Shown: positions 1-12,174, counted from the stretch's first letter. The stretch is 64,000 nucleotides of DNA from Pestalotiopsis fici W106-1 (GCF_000516985.1 NW_006917091.1:6010518-6074517), one strand, 5' to 3'. The notes: generated by a model not told the origin, from the letters alone. Numbers and translations are program-made.

Positions 1-587
1 CGCCTCACTTGGATGTCTAATCCTCTTTAAATATGGCTGGTACTTTCAAAAGCTGCTGTCATAATCTGTAGTGATGGTTTGATACATTAAAAGGCATGTA
101 AGAAAGGATATATACACTTTGCCTCGGAAACAGGCAATGTAATTTGTACCTCCATCTATCCTGGTCCGACAGATATTCTGGAACAGTGTCTTTGAATATG
201 ACCCATTGGCGAACTATGCAGAAATGCATCACTTGCACAATCACATTGCCGCGGCAACTAGTATCTTCGTTAATTTCCTTCCCGTTTGGGAGTATTCTCA
301 TTCTCTATATATGCAGTTGGATGATATATACAATAATAACAACAAGGAGACATTACATTCAACGATTGTGATTTGCGGGCCGATCCCATCTCTGACAAAA
401 AAAAAAACAAACAAAAAAAAAAAAAAGCCATGCTGACGCTGTCCCAACCTTACGCCGGCAGTCGAACACTGCAACCTTTATTTCCCGATATCTATACCAA
501 TGTGACGCCTATGCAACCCAGGCATGCCGATTTGTTCGATGGTTTTTGTGCCAGTACCGGAACTCCGCAAGTGAAAATAAATCCAAG
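1..587. other. intergenic, no gene seen
   Basis: This is the 3' flank of the vezatin-like gene. Only short chance reading frames are present. An A-rich stretch (about 399-426) lies just outside the vezatin 3' end. Nothing else is recognisable. Confidence 0.6.
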
Positions 588-2927
588 TTATAAGAATAGC
601 CGCTCTCCAGGCCCAGGCAATGATATCCTTTTCGATAATCTAGGGCCGACGGATTTGGGGCTTGGTAGAGGACCTGGGGCAATGATCGGCGAGGAGTCGC
701 CGCCTTGGTTCGTATCCACGACCGTGTGTAGACCGCGGCTTTTGAGGACATCTCTGAGTTCACCCATAACATGACCCCTTTGCATGGCTGCCGCCCGTTC
801 GGCTTCCCGGATCTTTCGTTCCTCGTGAGACCGCTGGATGCGCTCTGCTCGGGTCATCAAGCTCCTTGGTCTGGGGGTCGCGATGGCCTCGAAAGTCTCC
901 ATGACGAGCGGTTGCGGCTCGGGACTTTGTGGGCTCATGTTTTCAGGCGGTGCTTCACCTCCAGTGAGCTGGTCCCACGCTGACGCAACTCCGCCTTCAC
1001 TTTCAGCCTCGCCGGTCTCTTCCAGTACTGCCTCCATGGATTTGTCGAGCCCTGGCGATAGTAGAGAGCTCATTGATGATACCCGGCGCTCATTTTTGTT
1101 GATTGACTTGGCTAGGCTCGACTTGCCAGATTGCCAAGCATCCATCAGATCTTCGATATCTTTCCCTATGCTTTCATAACGATCCATGAACATCTGGCCT
1201 AATTCCGATACGTCGTCGGCCGTGTCCAAGGTCTTTTTCGATTCTTCGAGTAACGAGTACATCTTTGCCTGGATGGTGCGAATACTCATGTTCATTCCGC
1301 CCACCTTGTCGATCTGGTGTTTCCATTTCAAGTGACGTGGACTTGTTGGACTCGTGCTTGTCCGATTGTCTCTCACCTCTGCGTCAAGTCAGCACACTTG
1401 CTTTGATGCCTACATCTTGCATTGAAACAAACCTCTATCTGGTACCAGGGCAGCCCGAAGGTTGCTGTAGGCTTTTTGCGTCACCTGGAGACACCTTTGG
1501 ATGCCCTGCAATGCGGTTGTATATTGTACCAGCTCCGTTCTGCTGCCAGTCTTTTCGAGTGACATTAGTGTAATAAGAAACATTTTTCGCGCATCTCGAG
1601 ACAGCTGGAGAGTTTCCCTCAACTGTGCCGTCTTCTGAGCATCTTCCGTGCTCAGGTTGACAAAGTGAACCATGTATTCATGGACCTTTTCCTTGTCACA
1701 CTTGAAAGCCTCGTCGTATTCCTTGAGTTGCTTTTGGCTTGCGAAATCTCGAATCTCTTGCGCTGTTTGATAGTAAACTTCAATGACGTCCTGGAAACAC
1801 TGGTTGAGCGAATGTCGGAGCTTTTGGCTCTTCAAAGCTTGACCATTATCATTATTCTCCAGACGACTCAGAGGAGGCAATGGTAAAGATCTGCTCGAAT
1901 TAGTTAGATGATCAGGAGAAAATAGGATCAGCCTGTACTTACAATCTGTAACCGCGTGCAACAAGCTCAACCTCAAAGATAAAGCTCAAAGCCGAACTGG
2001 CCATGCTGTCATATTCGGAAGAGCTTCGCAAGAATCTCTTCAGCTCGCTCAAGGCTATTTCGTAGGTGTTCTTGGCCTGTTGTTGCCGCATATGTGTCCT
2101 CAAAGCCCATGCGAGCAGGCCCAAGGCTATCGTTACCACCACTAGACGTCTTGCTGATAGAATAAATGAGCCTCCTACGACAAACCATCGCATCAAACCC
2201 GCTATCGAAAACCCCAATGCTCCTGCGGCGAGGGCGCCATTCGGAGTCCACGAGGTAATGACTAGCTCCTGGCCATCGAGACGATCAAGCGCCTCTGTGG
2301 GCAAGGGCGCCGCAGATGCAGGTCCAAAGGCCGGGTGTTCGTTCAGTAGCGATGATGCGATAATGAGAAAGCTGAGTTCCTCGATGAAGCCTCGAGCATG
2401 CTTTGCGTGCGCAACCGAGTTGATCGCATTCTAGGGTAACGTTGAGTACAAGGGACGTCTCTCCAGCGCTTGAGGGGGGATTTGTGGCTTACTTTATAAG
2501 CACCCTGCAACTCCTTGAGCCGTATATTTTCCGCTATTTTCGACACTCCCTCCGCCAAGCCAACGTTGAGGGCGAGTCCCCTTGGTATCTTGCCCTTGAA
2601 TCCTAGTCTCGGCGTCACGGGGCCTCTGGGAGCGAAATTCGGCCTTGGGCTCCCCGGGGGCGACGATGGCGGCGTCCCGACCGAACGGCGCCTGCCATCT
2701 TGACTACTCCGATCGGACTCGGTTTCTTGTCCCGTACCTGGGGGCAAAGTCAGTGAACATGTCCTTGTGCCAGCCATGCAGTGGCTCGGGGTTTGCGTCG
2801 CGGAGGAAATAAACCGGTCGTCTGGGAGCAGCAAGAGGGAGAGAGAGCAAGTGCGCCTACCTTCGCCTTCGTAGAGGTCTCTCTCTAGAGAGTCGTGAGG
2901 ACCGCCGGGTTCGAAATGGTTCTCCAT
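588..2927 (-). CDS. vezA: vezatin/Inp2-like myosin-binding membrane protein (VezA-like)
   Basis: I read five exons on the minus strand: 2861-2927, 2493-2737, 1943-2430, 1446-1890 and 588-1376, giving about 677 aa. The start is the first in-frame ATG (2927); a frame-open stretch just upstream leaves room for a further 5' exon. Two adjacent hydrophobic segments (about residues 169-186 and 199-214) are followed by a helical region with a proline-rich PLPPLSRLE motif, the layout of the vezatin/myosin-binding family. In yeast, Inp2 links peroxisomes to Myo2. In Aspergillus, VezA is a hyphal-tip factor for dynein-driven early endosome movement. The tail is acidic and serine-rich with coiled-coil character. 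The family call rests on remembered sequence patterns, and which cargo it serves here is inference. The last acceptor was chosen at 1377 because the alternative two bases upstream gives an immediate stop. Confidence 0.8.
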
Positions 2928-4422
2928 GAAATCGAGTGCGTCGCACAAGCGACGTTGACCATCCGCCGCAGTACTATAATATCACCCCTAAAGTACTCAT
3001 GGGGGTGTTCTGGATTTTTTTTTATTTTCGCAAGTCGCAGTGGGTATCACGGGGCCATCGAGGTCGGGATCGTACAGTAAGCGAAGCGTTCTTTGGCGGT
3101 TGCGATGCAAGCGGGTGCAAGCATAAAAAGAGAAAGCAGAGGAGGGCCAAAGGCGAGGCTGGGTATCGTTGGTTGGTGCTTTGTCCTCTGTTCTGGCGGT
3201 CAAGATTGTTCACGGTCGAGATGGGTAAAGTATAATGGGGTCAAAGAATCAATCGAGCAGCAGCAACAATGTCGAGTCGGCAATGTAGCAATGGTGGCAG
3301 TTTGTTTTGAATACGTATGTAGTTCGCTTTTGACGGGCGCCAGGTAGCGAGATAAACATTAGATTGCGATAAGTGAGATCGTGGAGCGTCATGTGTTTCC
3401 TAATAAGCGAAAATGGTATTGTTAACTTCCGTTTAGGAGGCGGTTCATTAAACCATCCCCGAGTGTCCGACTTAGAAGATGGACTCCGTATAAAACAGGA
3501 TCCCCATGACAGATCCAAGAGGCTAAGCATAAAGGCCAGGGTTCGTCATGGGTCTGGATGGGGAGGACATGAACCAAAAGACCCGATCCGCGTGCCATGG
3601 GAAATGGAGTTCTGCTTCTACGTCGAACATCTGCGGCTTGTCCAGTCATTGCCAGTGCGTCTTTCTCATCTTGAACTGCTCATCCCTGACGGCCATCGGC
3701 ACCCCAACCCACCGTTCTTTGGCATTGCAGCCAATCAGACACGCATCTTCTTGACCATGCACGCTGTTTAAAGGACGCATCGTCTGAAGTTGCGGGCCGC
3801 TTAAAAAAGCGAACCAAAAAATTGCCCGCCGACCGACCAACCAATTCATTTTAAGCCGCTAAGCCCGCCCCCTGAATCTGTGCTTACGTTCACTGGAAGA
3901 GAAGCCGCGACACCGCTGAAAAGGAAGGGCAGGCCCACGATGGGGTCGTACAGCGCATTGTTCAGGCTGGGATCTGGCCCGATGCTCCCCACTCATTAGC
4001 ACCTATTGTGCTGAGCAACATGCACTGGCGCAATTGGGGGGAGGACACGGAAACACTCTGGAAAACCATTGTGGAAGACGCCGTCCCTTCCTCCCCCCCA
4101 ACGCTGACGTCTACTGCCGAACCAAGCTCCCAACCCAAAGCCTCAAGCTCCCTCCTACCAGCACCAACCAACCAACCGACCGACCGACCAACCACATCCA
4201 CATCCACACTTCGTACTGCTCTCTAGCCTCGCTGGCCTCGCCTGGGCGCAATCAACCACAAGCGGATCTTTCGTGATCAAAGCACCTAAACACAGTAAAT
4301 CAGCAATTTGCGAACAAGCCGACAGTTCATTCGCATGTTTCGCCTCCCGCTCCGTTTCGGATAAACTCGAGCAAACAAAGAGAGCGCCTTTTCTCCCCAC
4401 CATTATTACTGTCATCAGCAAC
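2928..4422. promoter_or_regulatory. divergent promoter region between vezatin-like gene and EMC6
   Basis: This 1.5-kb gap separates two genes transcribed away from each other. A CCAAT box is at 3731-3735. Two (GACC/AACC)n tracts occur (about 3827-3842 and 4163-4194), the second about 230 bp before the EMC6 start. The open frames here look like chance frames. Confidence 0.5.
4163..4194 (+). repeat. (ACCA/GACC)n microsatellite
   Basis: A tetranucleotide run of ACCA units changes to GACC units and back, upstream of EMC6. A shorter related run lies near 3827-3842, and the reverse-complement form (GGTC)7 recurs at 18103-18130. Confidence 0.85.
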
Positions 4423-4894
4423 ATGGCTACCGAACGCGAATTCCAGGTCTCGCCCATTGTGCCGGAATCGGTAATGCACAACACAAGGGTTAGCTATACT
4501 CTTTTCTTTTTCAATGCCTTCATCAATAGATACTTGGTCGCTCTTTGGTCTTGGATGGTCTCAAACAATATCGCTGACTTTCTCTCGCCCGTGTGAATTA
4601 CAGGCATTGTCGAACGTCCAGAGCTTGACGGCTTCCATCTTTGGCGTGGCGGCGGGTATCCTGGGTCTCGAATCATACAACGGCTTCTTATTCTACCTCA
4701 TCTTCTCCGTCTTGACTACGCTGCTCTTCTATACCGTGCGCGTTGCCCCGGCGTCGCTCAAGTCTGGTCTGGGCCCGTTGGACACGAGCAGGTATTTTCG
4801 GACACAGTACGAGTTTTGGTCGGGCGGCGTCTTTGGTGGGTTGGCTGGGTATATCTTGACGTGGACATTATTCTACGGTTTGGTGAGGGCGTGA
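4423..4894 (+). CDS. EMC6: ER membrane protein complex subunit 6 (EMC6)
   Basis: Two exons (4423-4488 and 4604-4894) encode 118 aa, normal for this small family. The N-terminal stretch with VMHNTRALSNVQSL, followed by three predicted membrane segments (about residues 30-44, 49-67 and 98-116), is characteristic of EMC6. The EMC inserts tail-anchored and multipass proteins into the ER membrane, and EMC6 contributes membrane helices to the insertase core. The intron is 115 nt, begins GTTAGC and joins the NTR and ALS codons cleanly in phase 0. The gene converges on the GTPBP-like gene, with 215 bp between their stops. Confidence 0.93.
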
Positions 4895-5109
4895 TTGGGG
4901 AAAAGAGAACTATCTATTGAAATATCCACGACAAATGGTGGCGTTTAGGGTATGACCGACATTGATTGATGCAAGAGCCAAGAAGAGCGAAATGTGCATT
5001 TATCAAAATCATAAAAAAGTAAAGATATACATATTGCCCGGTCCCTTGATGGACACGAGCTTCAGATATTCAGGCTTGGGGTCCTCCATCATATCCCCCC
5101 ATCTCATAC

Positions 5110-7707
5110 TCACTCGGCTATCTCTATCACATTGCCCACGAACCCTTCTAATCCCGAGCTCCCCTGCTTCCCGCCTTCCAGCAAAACGACGCGAGAGCCC
5201 AATTCTATCCATTCCCGATTTGTGAGAAGCTCCAAAGTGACAGCGTATTCGTTCTTTGTGGGAGCACTATCGGACTCTCCAAGTGATCGATCAAGCTCGA
5301 TGCTGTCAGCCATGCTGAAGACATCGTCATGCTCTTCACTGTGTGCTTTTCGAGCTCCATTCTCGGGCAAATGTCGAATAACTTTCAGTATTCTTGCTGC
5401 AGCACGAACGGTGGCGACGTAGATATTAACAAGGTTGCCAACTGAGAGTTCGGTCACTCCTTCATCAGTGAATACTGCCCTCAGCCCTGAAGCTGCCTGC
5501 AAAGACAGGCCAGTGTCCAGCATGTGCTGACTAGGAATGGCGAGGATCTGGCCCTTGCGGATTGTTCCACCGGTTGACGGTTTCGTTCTTTCAAAAAGAG
5601 AGTCGGAGTCAGATGGCTCTTCCACGGGGTCATCAAATACGATTTGAACGGTTCCAGCTTGCCCGGCCTCCATTGTCCGGACTGGCAGTCGCAGGTTACG
5701 AATGTTGACAATGGTTGCATTGCGCCACTCGCCCTTGACATTGGAGGCGGATACTGCATTCTTGGATGCGAACCGTGCGAGTTCAGAAAACGATGGGTGG
5801 GATATGGACAAGCCGTCTCCCGGTGACGGATGATCGCGCGGAACGTGATTTCTGGCATCCTCGTCGTCGGCTGGAAATGGACCTAGGAGCACCTTGTCCC
5901 CAATGCGCAGCGTACCAAAACGGAGGTAGCCAGCAATCACAATGGCGCTTCTATCAGACGTATGGTTCGAAAGCTCATACTTGTCGTCAATATGGAACAG
6001 TGCAGCAGGCTGCTCTGGATTCAGGACCTGGGGAACAAAGTCTCTGGCAGTCGGTGCTGGAGGCATGGGCAGGCTATTCAAGAGAGCATGAATATGACCA
6101 ATGCCCAGGCCCGTGACTGCGCTTGTAAGAACCAATGGGATGATTGAAAGATGATTGTTTGATTCCCCAATGCTCTTGATCACATCCTGCTCGATCTTGA
6201 GTTGGCTGGTTTCGGGAACTTCAAGCAAATCCCCGCCATCTGGTCGCGGAGGGATTATCAGCTTTGGAGCTCGACCTTTGGCTTTAATCTTGGTCAAAAT
6301 AACGTTCAGAGTGCTCTTAAGCTTGTCTTTGGTTGTTGTATCATACTTGGTTATCAAGATAACCAAGGGGATTTCCAGCTGCAAACAAAGGTCCAGGTGA
6401 GCAATAGCAAGATCAAGTCCTCCATCTCCCAGGTCATCAGTGGTGCCTGATAACGAATGAGACCCGCGGCCAGTGCCCTCGTTTCCATTGGCAGTGATGC
6501 ACAAGAATGTCCAGTGTGGCGCCCACCCAACGAGCCCACGTAATATGGTGCGTCGATATCGAAGATGGCCCGCCGAGTCCGAGAAGAACACAAGTCTTCC
6601 GTTCTCTGCATAGTCGTGTATGTCTGTCCAAGACTCGATATTTGTGCCAGCATAGTTGTAGATCTTTCCGTCCTTGTAGCCAATGAGTTCCTGGGCCACA
6701 GAGGAAGTTTGACCTGAGACAACTTCATGGCGGTGCTTCAAAAGGTTGATACGGCTGCTCCCTCGCCCGTTGTCTAATGTACCATTTGCCAGCGTGCCAA
6801 GCAGCGTAGTCTTGCCAGACGTTGTTGGTCCGGTCAACGAAACACGGAGCTGCTCGGTCCTAGACACATTGACTGCATTTAATGGGTCAGACTGCACCTG
6901 GGAGCTTGTGCCATCGCCATTGGATTCTTTTTGGGGCTCAAGAACTGGCATGATCAACGCTTCGGCAACCCAGAGATCGGCTTCACGGGAATCCATGGTT
7001 GACACGGTGTCGGCATGAGAGATTTCGGTCCACTGGCAGTTACCCACCATCTTCATCCGTTGAACTTCTACTCGACAGCCCAAGCTTGCCGCCATGATCT
7101 TGAGAGTCGACATACTTTCGTCCATCTCATCCTTGGTCAGCCCAACAAAGGTTCCATCGTCAGAAACGCCAATCTCATACAATGCACCATTTGATTCTTC
7201 AAGGCCCGGAAGCAGTTTTTGGGGGTTCTCCAATATAGACAGATCCACGTTATCAGTATCTTCGGGTAGTTTAGGCACCACCAGCTGTCTTCGTGCCTTT
7301 GCATGATAAGGAGCAGACTGCTGCAGCCTCCAGAGTAGCTGGGTTGTCAACTGCGAGAGGCGGTTCTGCCGCGTCTGGGTTGAGGTGGTCGGTGTGCTGC
7401 TCCCAGACTTGAGGGATACAACTGGGCGCGGCCGGGACTGCTGCGAGCCGACGACCCTAGTAGTAGTGCTCATCACATCATAGCGGCGACGCGGGCGCAA
7501 CAGAAGATGCAGCTTGTACTCAATCGGCCCATCTTGCGGCTCGGCATCCAACCTGTCGACAGTGTCCTGGTTCTGATCAGAATCGCCGTCGTTGCTCGCC
7601 GAGCCCGAACGTTCGGCGCCACCATGCTTCTTTTCCGGGTCTTCGGGCAGCAGCCACGGCGAAGAAACCCGTGGTGGATTTGGATCAAAGGTGATTACGG
7701 AAGCCAT
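5110..7707 (-). CDS. GTPBP1/2-like translational-type GTPase
   Basis: One uninterrupted 865-aa reading frame starting at ATG 7707. The N-terminal 280 residues are variable and acidic to serine-rich. The GTPase domain follows, with a P-loop GPTTSGKT (293-300), a G3-like DSAGH (377-381) and a G4-like TKYD (453-456). The TK-D form of G4 matches the GTPBP1/GTPBP2 branch rather than the classic NKxD. Beta-barrel regions typical of elongation-factor-like GTPases follow the G domain. Animal GTPBP1/2 act in ribosome rescue and mRNA decay; the fungal role is not established here, so transfer of function is inference. The insertion between G3 and G4 (about residues 405-432) is glycine- and serine-rich. 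It diverges from SEC9 across a 1.9-kb gap. Confidence 0.82.
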   Translation of the reverse strand: MASVITFDPNPPRVSSPWLLPEDPEKKHGGAERSGSASNDGDSDQNQDTVDRLDAEPQDGPIEYKLHLLLRPRRRYDVMSTTTRVVGSQQSRPRPVVSLKSGSSTPTTSTQTRQNRLSQLTTQLLWRLQQSAPYHAKARRQLVVPKLPEDTDNVDLSILENPQKLLPGLEESNGALYEIGVSDDGTFVGLTKDEMDESMSTLKIMAASLGCRVEVQRMKMVGNCQWTEISHADTVSTMDSREADLWVAEALIMPVLEPQKESNGDGTSSQVQSDPLNAVNVSRTEQLRVSLTGPTTSGKTTLLGTLANGTLDNGRGSSRINLLKHRHEVVSGQTSSVAQELIGYKDGKIYNYAGTNIESWTDIHDYAENGRLVFFSDSAGHLRYRRTILRGLVGWAPHWTFLCITANGNEGTGRGSHSLSGTTDDLGDGGLDLAIAHLDLCLQLEIPLVILITKYDTTTKDKLKSTLNVILTKIKAKGRAPKLIIPPRPDGGDLLEVPETSQLKIEQDVIKSIGESNNHLSIIPLVLTSAVTGLGIGHIHALLNSLPMPPAPTARDFVPQVLNPEQPAALFHIDDKYELSNHTSDRSAIVIAGYLRFGTLRIGDKVLLGPFPADDEDARNHVPRDHPSPGDGLSISHPSFSELARFASKNAVSASNVKGEWRNATIVNIRNLRLPVRTMEAGQAGTVQIVFDDPVEEPSDSDSLFERTKPSTGGTIRKGQILAIPSQHMLDTGLSLQAASGLRAVFTDEGVTELSVGNLVNIYVATVRAAARILKVIRHLPENGARKAHSEEHDDVFSMADSIELDRSLGESDSAPTKNEYAVTLELLTNREWIELGSRVVLLEGGKQGSSGLEGFVGNVIEIAE

Positions 7708-9573
7708 GTTTCCCTAGCGTTGCAGACTGCCTCAATATATTCCTAATCGATATCGATACAGTGCGGTCAGTGTCATGATATGGAATCGCTGCTGTATCCT
7801 GGTGATCATTTCGAAGCTTGTCGAGCCACGGAAATGGAATATGCAAATATGAGATGTGATGCCTGGATGCAAACAGAGATCTCTTGGATTGATGCTGCTA
7901 TGATTCAGATTCCATTCAAAGTGACAGCCCGAAAAGAAGAAGAGGCTCTTGAATATGTAACGAAGAAGTAGCAGGGCAGTGCAGCAGGGGGGCGACGAAG
8001 AGTCACTCGGGAACGAGAACGAATTTAGTACAGCGAATTGAGTCAAAGATTCATGAATTGATGGGTATCAATCATCCTTGCATTCGGACCAACGATGCAG
8101 GGAAAATTGTATTGAATAGAATGTCCGATTGTTTCACACCTGAGTGTTCATAAATAGGACGGAGGTATTGAGGTTGCAGTTGACAGCAACGTAACGATGC
8201 AGTGCCCAATCGCTTTGATCAGGCCAGATCAGACAACCTGAAGTTCCAATACGAAGGGGGTTCGTTCGCTGGTGACGAGACGGAGACTAAGCACGGCCCC
8301 GGACGTGGGTGCTAGCCGGTCACGGCGGTCAGGACTCTCGACATCCGTCTCTAAAACTAATTGTCATCAGGTCACGCCTGAAGATTTTACCCAAGAACCT
8401 GAATGTTTCCAGCTCAAGTAAATCTTGAATTGAGTTCTTGTCGGAGTCATTCTATATTGCAAGGCATGCAGGATTCAGGTAATCGCCAGATTGATGGGTG
8501 GTGTCTTTTTCCTAGTCCGTCGTCGCTTGTCTGTAAGCTTATAGAAGAGAAAATGTTCAATCATACCTGGTTCATACAGAGTAGTCGTAAGAACATGCGG
8601 CCGAACACAAAGAAAATACGTAGATTCACATGCGCATGTGTTGCCAATGCTCTAAATATAAGTTGAATACTGCTTGACAGACTTGCATTGATATGAAAAC
8701 CTGCACTCGCCACCCTAGGTACCTATTCACCTACCTTTCTACTAATGAACCAGCGATCAGCTCGTGTTCTGCCCAGAGTCATTGAACTCCTGTATGTACG
8801 CTGGGATGTACCTACCTCGTAAGGTACGAACAGCTGGTGCGATGGGGCTGAGCTCACCGCAGCAGTGGCAGCTTTTTGCGCCTATCCTGGAGCCTGGGCG
8901 CCGTTCGTGTAGGTTAATGAAAAGTAATTGTTGATTGCGTTAAAGGTAGTAAAGTAGTAGCCAGATGATGTATTGCGATCGGTTGCCATTTAATTTAGAT
9001 CACTGAGGAGTGCCGCCAGTGACTACATTGTAAGAAGCCATTGATTGTTCCTCCATTCAATCTATTTCTTGATGCAACCAAACCAAACCGAACCAAACCA
9101 CCCCCCTGAAAGCGCCATACATTACTGACTGACGAAGCGCTCGAGGCTCAGTGCATCAGACCTCCCATACACTTTGACTACTACAAGGCAACCTTTTAGC
9201 CCCTCCATACAAACAAACCCAAGCGACCTAGCACAGGACCACAGGACCCTGAAGGAGGGCAGAGGCCAGGGAGGAGAACCGCCCCTTTTGTCGATCCGTA
9301 GTCCAGCAGCGTTGGGTTCTATTCTCGAAACACACCTCCGACACCTGAAAGGTGCCCATTGTTGGTTTTGGCTGGGCGCCGCCCCTCCCCATAAAACCAA
9401 TCGACCATTCTTTAAAACGAAACCCATCGCCCTCAAGTAGTCCCACTAGTAGTTTACCTTGCTGCTATTCATTTCCATTCTACCTACATTACTTACGACT
9501 TCTCTTTTTCTCGTTTCTCGTCCTCCCTTTTGTCTCCCTTTGCATCGAGAAAGAAAACAACAAAGCCGTCGCG
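7708..9573. promoter_or_regulatory. divergent intergenic region, GTPBP-like gene / SEC9
   Basis: No supported gene. TAGGTA/TACCTA motifs lie at about 8713-8736 and 8808-8818, a CCAAT box at 9397-9401 next to a GC-rich block, and a pyrimidine-rich leader runs up to the SEC9 start. A reading frame entering SEC9 from 9352 exists, but the conserved protein begins at 9574. Confidence 0.5.
9076..9100 (+). repeat. (ACCAA)n pentanucleotide repeat
   Basis: About five imperfect copies of ACCAA/ACCGA followed by a C run, about 470 bp upstream of the SEC9 start. Confidence 0.8.
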
Positions 9574-10984
9574 ATGGGTAAATTCAGCTTCGGCAGTAAG
9601 AAGTCCGAAAGCAATGACGACGGTAACAGACAGGCCCTCTTTGGCAACAAGAAGGTTCCTGTAGCCTCCGAGAACCCCTATGCGCAACAGGGCCAAAATG
9701 ACCCATACATGGGCAACCAGCAGCCCATGACCGGAGCCCAAGCATCCTACAAACAGTACACACAAGCATCGTACACGGGAACCCTGCCCGGTGGCCCCCG
9801 ACCTGGCCCTCCCGGCGGTGCACCTGGTCTTCCCAGCGGGCCCCGCGGTGGTGCTGCCCCTCCAAGCCGCAGCGCTTCCAACGAGACCGCCCCTCCCCCC
9901 TACAGCGGCGGCGGCGCTCAGCAGGGCTACGGCTCAGATCGCTACGGCGCGTCTTCGGGATACGGATCCAGCAGATACAACGACGGCGGTTACGGTACCG
10001 ACAAGAAGCGCCCTGGCGGTTACGGCGGTTTGGGTCCTGCTGACGACGATGCCGCCCGAGACAACCTTTTTGGCGGTGCCAGAGAGCGTGCTGAGCAGAA
10101 GCAACAATCCACTGGCGCATATGGCAGCAGCGCGGGTGCATCCGGTGCAGGCGACGACTCGGGCTACGGCGGATATGGTGCGCAGCGCGAATTGACTGCC
10201 GAGGAGCAAGAGGAGGAGGAGGTTCGCGACATTCGCAGGCAAATCAAGGAGACCAAGCTGGCCTCGGCCAACTCGGCAGAGAACAGTGAGCGCATCGCCT
10301 CTCAGGCCGTCGAGACTGCTCTTGGTACATATGCACGACTGGGCGCACAACACGAGCGACTCAACTACACTGAAGGTCTTTTGGACAAGGCCGGCATGTC
10401 CACCCGCGAGGCCGAGGGCCAGACTAAGAAGTTGAAGCACTTGAACCGCAGCATGTTTGCTGTACACGTCAACAACCCGTTCACAGCCGGCAAGAAGACT
10501 CGCGAAATGGAGACGCAGATCCTGGAACAGCACCGCGCGGACCGTGATCTGCGTGAGGCTACGCGAAAGGCAGGTTGGCAAGCAAATGACCACATGGAGA
10601 GGGGCTTCAAGGAAATTGAGGCAACTCGCAGCACGGCCAAGTGGCAGAGAGCCAGTGGAGCCGAGAAGAGCAGATACCAGTTCGAGGACGACTCGGAAGA
10701 CGACGAGGCGGAAGACCGTATCGATGCTGCCATGGAGCGGACTGCAGGCCACGTTGGCACACTAAACAGTGTGGCACGTTTGATGCAGAAGGAGATTGAT
10801 TCTCAGGACGAGCTCATAGGACGACTCGGCGAGAAGGTAAGATGTCTTGATGTTCTTCTCTTTGCATTATTTCCCTTGCTCTTGATTCACTATGACTTGG
10901 GATCATGGCTAACGAGATATACAGAGCGACTCTGTCAACGATCGGGCCAAGCTCAACACGGAGAGATTGAAGCGCATTCACTAA
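9574..10984 (+). CDS. SEC9: plasma-membrane t-SNARE Sec9 (SNAP-25-like, Qbc)
   Basis: Two exons (9574-10836 and 10925-10984) encode 440 aa. The start in context GCGATGGGTAAATTC is preferred over the longer open frame because the conserved protein begins MGKFSFGSKK. The N-terminal 220 residues are Gly/Tyr/Pro-rich and low in complexity, with NPY and DPY motifs near residues 35-47. A first SNARE helix (about 215-280) and a second SNARE helix (about 380-440) follow, with the zero-layer glutamine at Q411 in EIDSQDEL. The second exon supplies only the last 19 residues, restoring the helix end after an 88-nt intron. Sec9 pairs with Sso-type syntaxin and Snc synaptobrevin for exocytosis at hyphal tips. 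SDHAF3 follows on the same strand after 557 bp. Confidence 0.93.
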
Positions 10985-11541
10985 ACTGGCGGAGGGTATC
11001 TGGTGAAGCAAGTGAGCATAGGCAAGGATTGGTTTCACTCTCCTAGCAGTACAGGCGTTCTATTGAGGTCATATCATGCAATGGATGATACCGGATTAGG
11101 GCATTGTTTACTAGATTTTCAGAATAATTGACCTTGTTGCATTGCTTGAGTACCTCCCTAGTTTTATTCGTACTTGTTATTCCGCGGTAATTCAGGGGCG
11201 CACAGTACATTTGATCATATTGATTCATTTCTGACACTGTGCGGCCCACTAAAGAAGCCATGACATCTTATTTCACAACTTGAAGACATCATCACCATTT
11301 GCACAGTGAGAGTCGGCAACTTGTGCCATTGTACGATTGTACTTCTACTCTGGCTTTTAGACTAGATTTTCCTGTCATAATTCATTACCATCCACACGCA
11401 CATACCTGGCTTCCTCAGTCCGCGGCTTTTTTGTGTTCAAAACAAGACAAAACACCGAGGCCACTTTTTTATTCCGTCAGGGCCCCAACCACAAGAGAAG
11501 GAAGGAATAATACCAACAAAGGAAACAAGAAAAGAAGGACA
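10985..11541. other. intergenic, SEC9 3' region and SDHAF3 promoter
   Basis: No gene seen. The last 120 bp before the SDHAF3 start are A-rich, as expected of a fungal leader. Confidence 0.5.
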
Positions 11542-12174
11542 ATGAGACCCTCGTGCCGACTCCTCGCTCAAGCCTCGTCGGCCGGCTCGACCAATGCCGG
11601 CCTGCGGCCGGCGCTGGCCCTGCTGCCGCCCATCCCGCTGTACCGGCGGCTGTTTCGCGCGCACCGCAAGCACCTGCCCGCCGAGATGCGGCTCCTGGGC
11701 GACGAGTACATCAAGGCCGAGTTTCGGAGTCATCGGGAGACGGAGAATCCTGCGCATATTGTGAGTTTTACAATTTTTGGTTTGTTTCAGAGGAGGTTTC
11801 CCTGGTGCAGATGAGGGGGATCTCAACTTTGAACCATGAGGGAAAAAAAATAAATCGAACCACGTGAGCTGACATTTTCATCGCTTTTGTCTGTCCAATA
11901 TAGATTGGTTTCTTGACCGAGTGGCAGTTGTATGCTCAAAAGATTGAGGGCGACGCGTGGCAGGGCGAAAAGATTGACCCGGCCAAGATTGAAAAGATGA
12001 GTGGTGAGTGTTTTGGTCCCCTTCTGTTTCTTTCTTGGGGACTCCTCCGCCTTGTCCAGAGTATTAACATATTTTGCCTTCCCCCCAAAACAAGATCAGC
12101 AGATGGGACAGCTTTATGAGCTGATGCAGGCTATACGGAAACACTCTGCCGATGAGGGAGAGGGCGAGGCATGA
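11542..12174 (+). CDS. SDHAF3: succinate dehydrogenase assembly factor 3 (Acn9/Sdh7), LYR protein
   Basis: Three exons (11542-11760, 11904-12003 and 12095-12174) encode 132 aa. The LYR motif lies at residues 33-35 (PLYRRLFRAHR), followed by the conserved LGDEYIKAEFR and GFLTEWQLY segments that define the Acn9 family. The N-terminus is basic and lacks acidic residues, fitting mitochondrial import. In yeast, Sdh7 with Sdh6 protects the iron-sulfur clusters of the SDHB subunit during complex II assembly. Its client SDHB is encoded 17 kb away at 28876 on the same strand. Intron 1 is 143 nt, the longest coding-region intron I place in the window. Confidence 0.92.

Noticed and set aside
9352..9573. 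Longer N-terminus for SEC9 from an upstream in-frame ATG
   Set aside because: The extra 74 codons overlap promoter-like GC and CCAAT elements, and the conserved protein starts at MGKFSFG.
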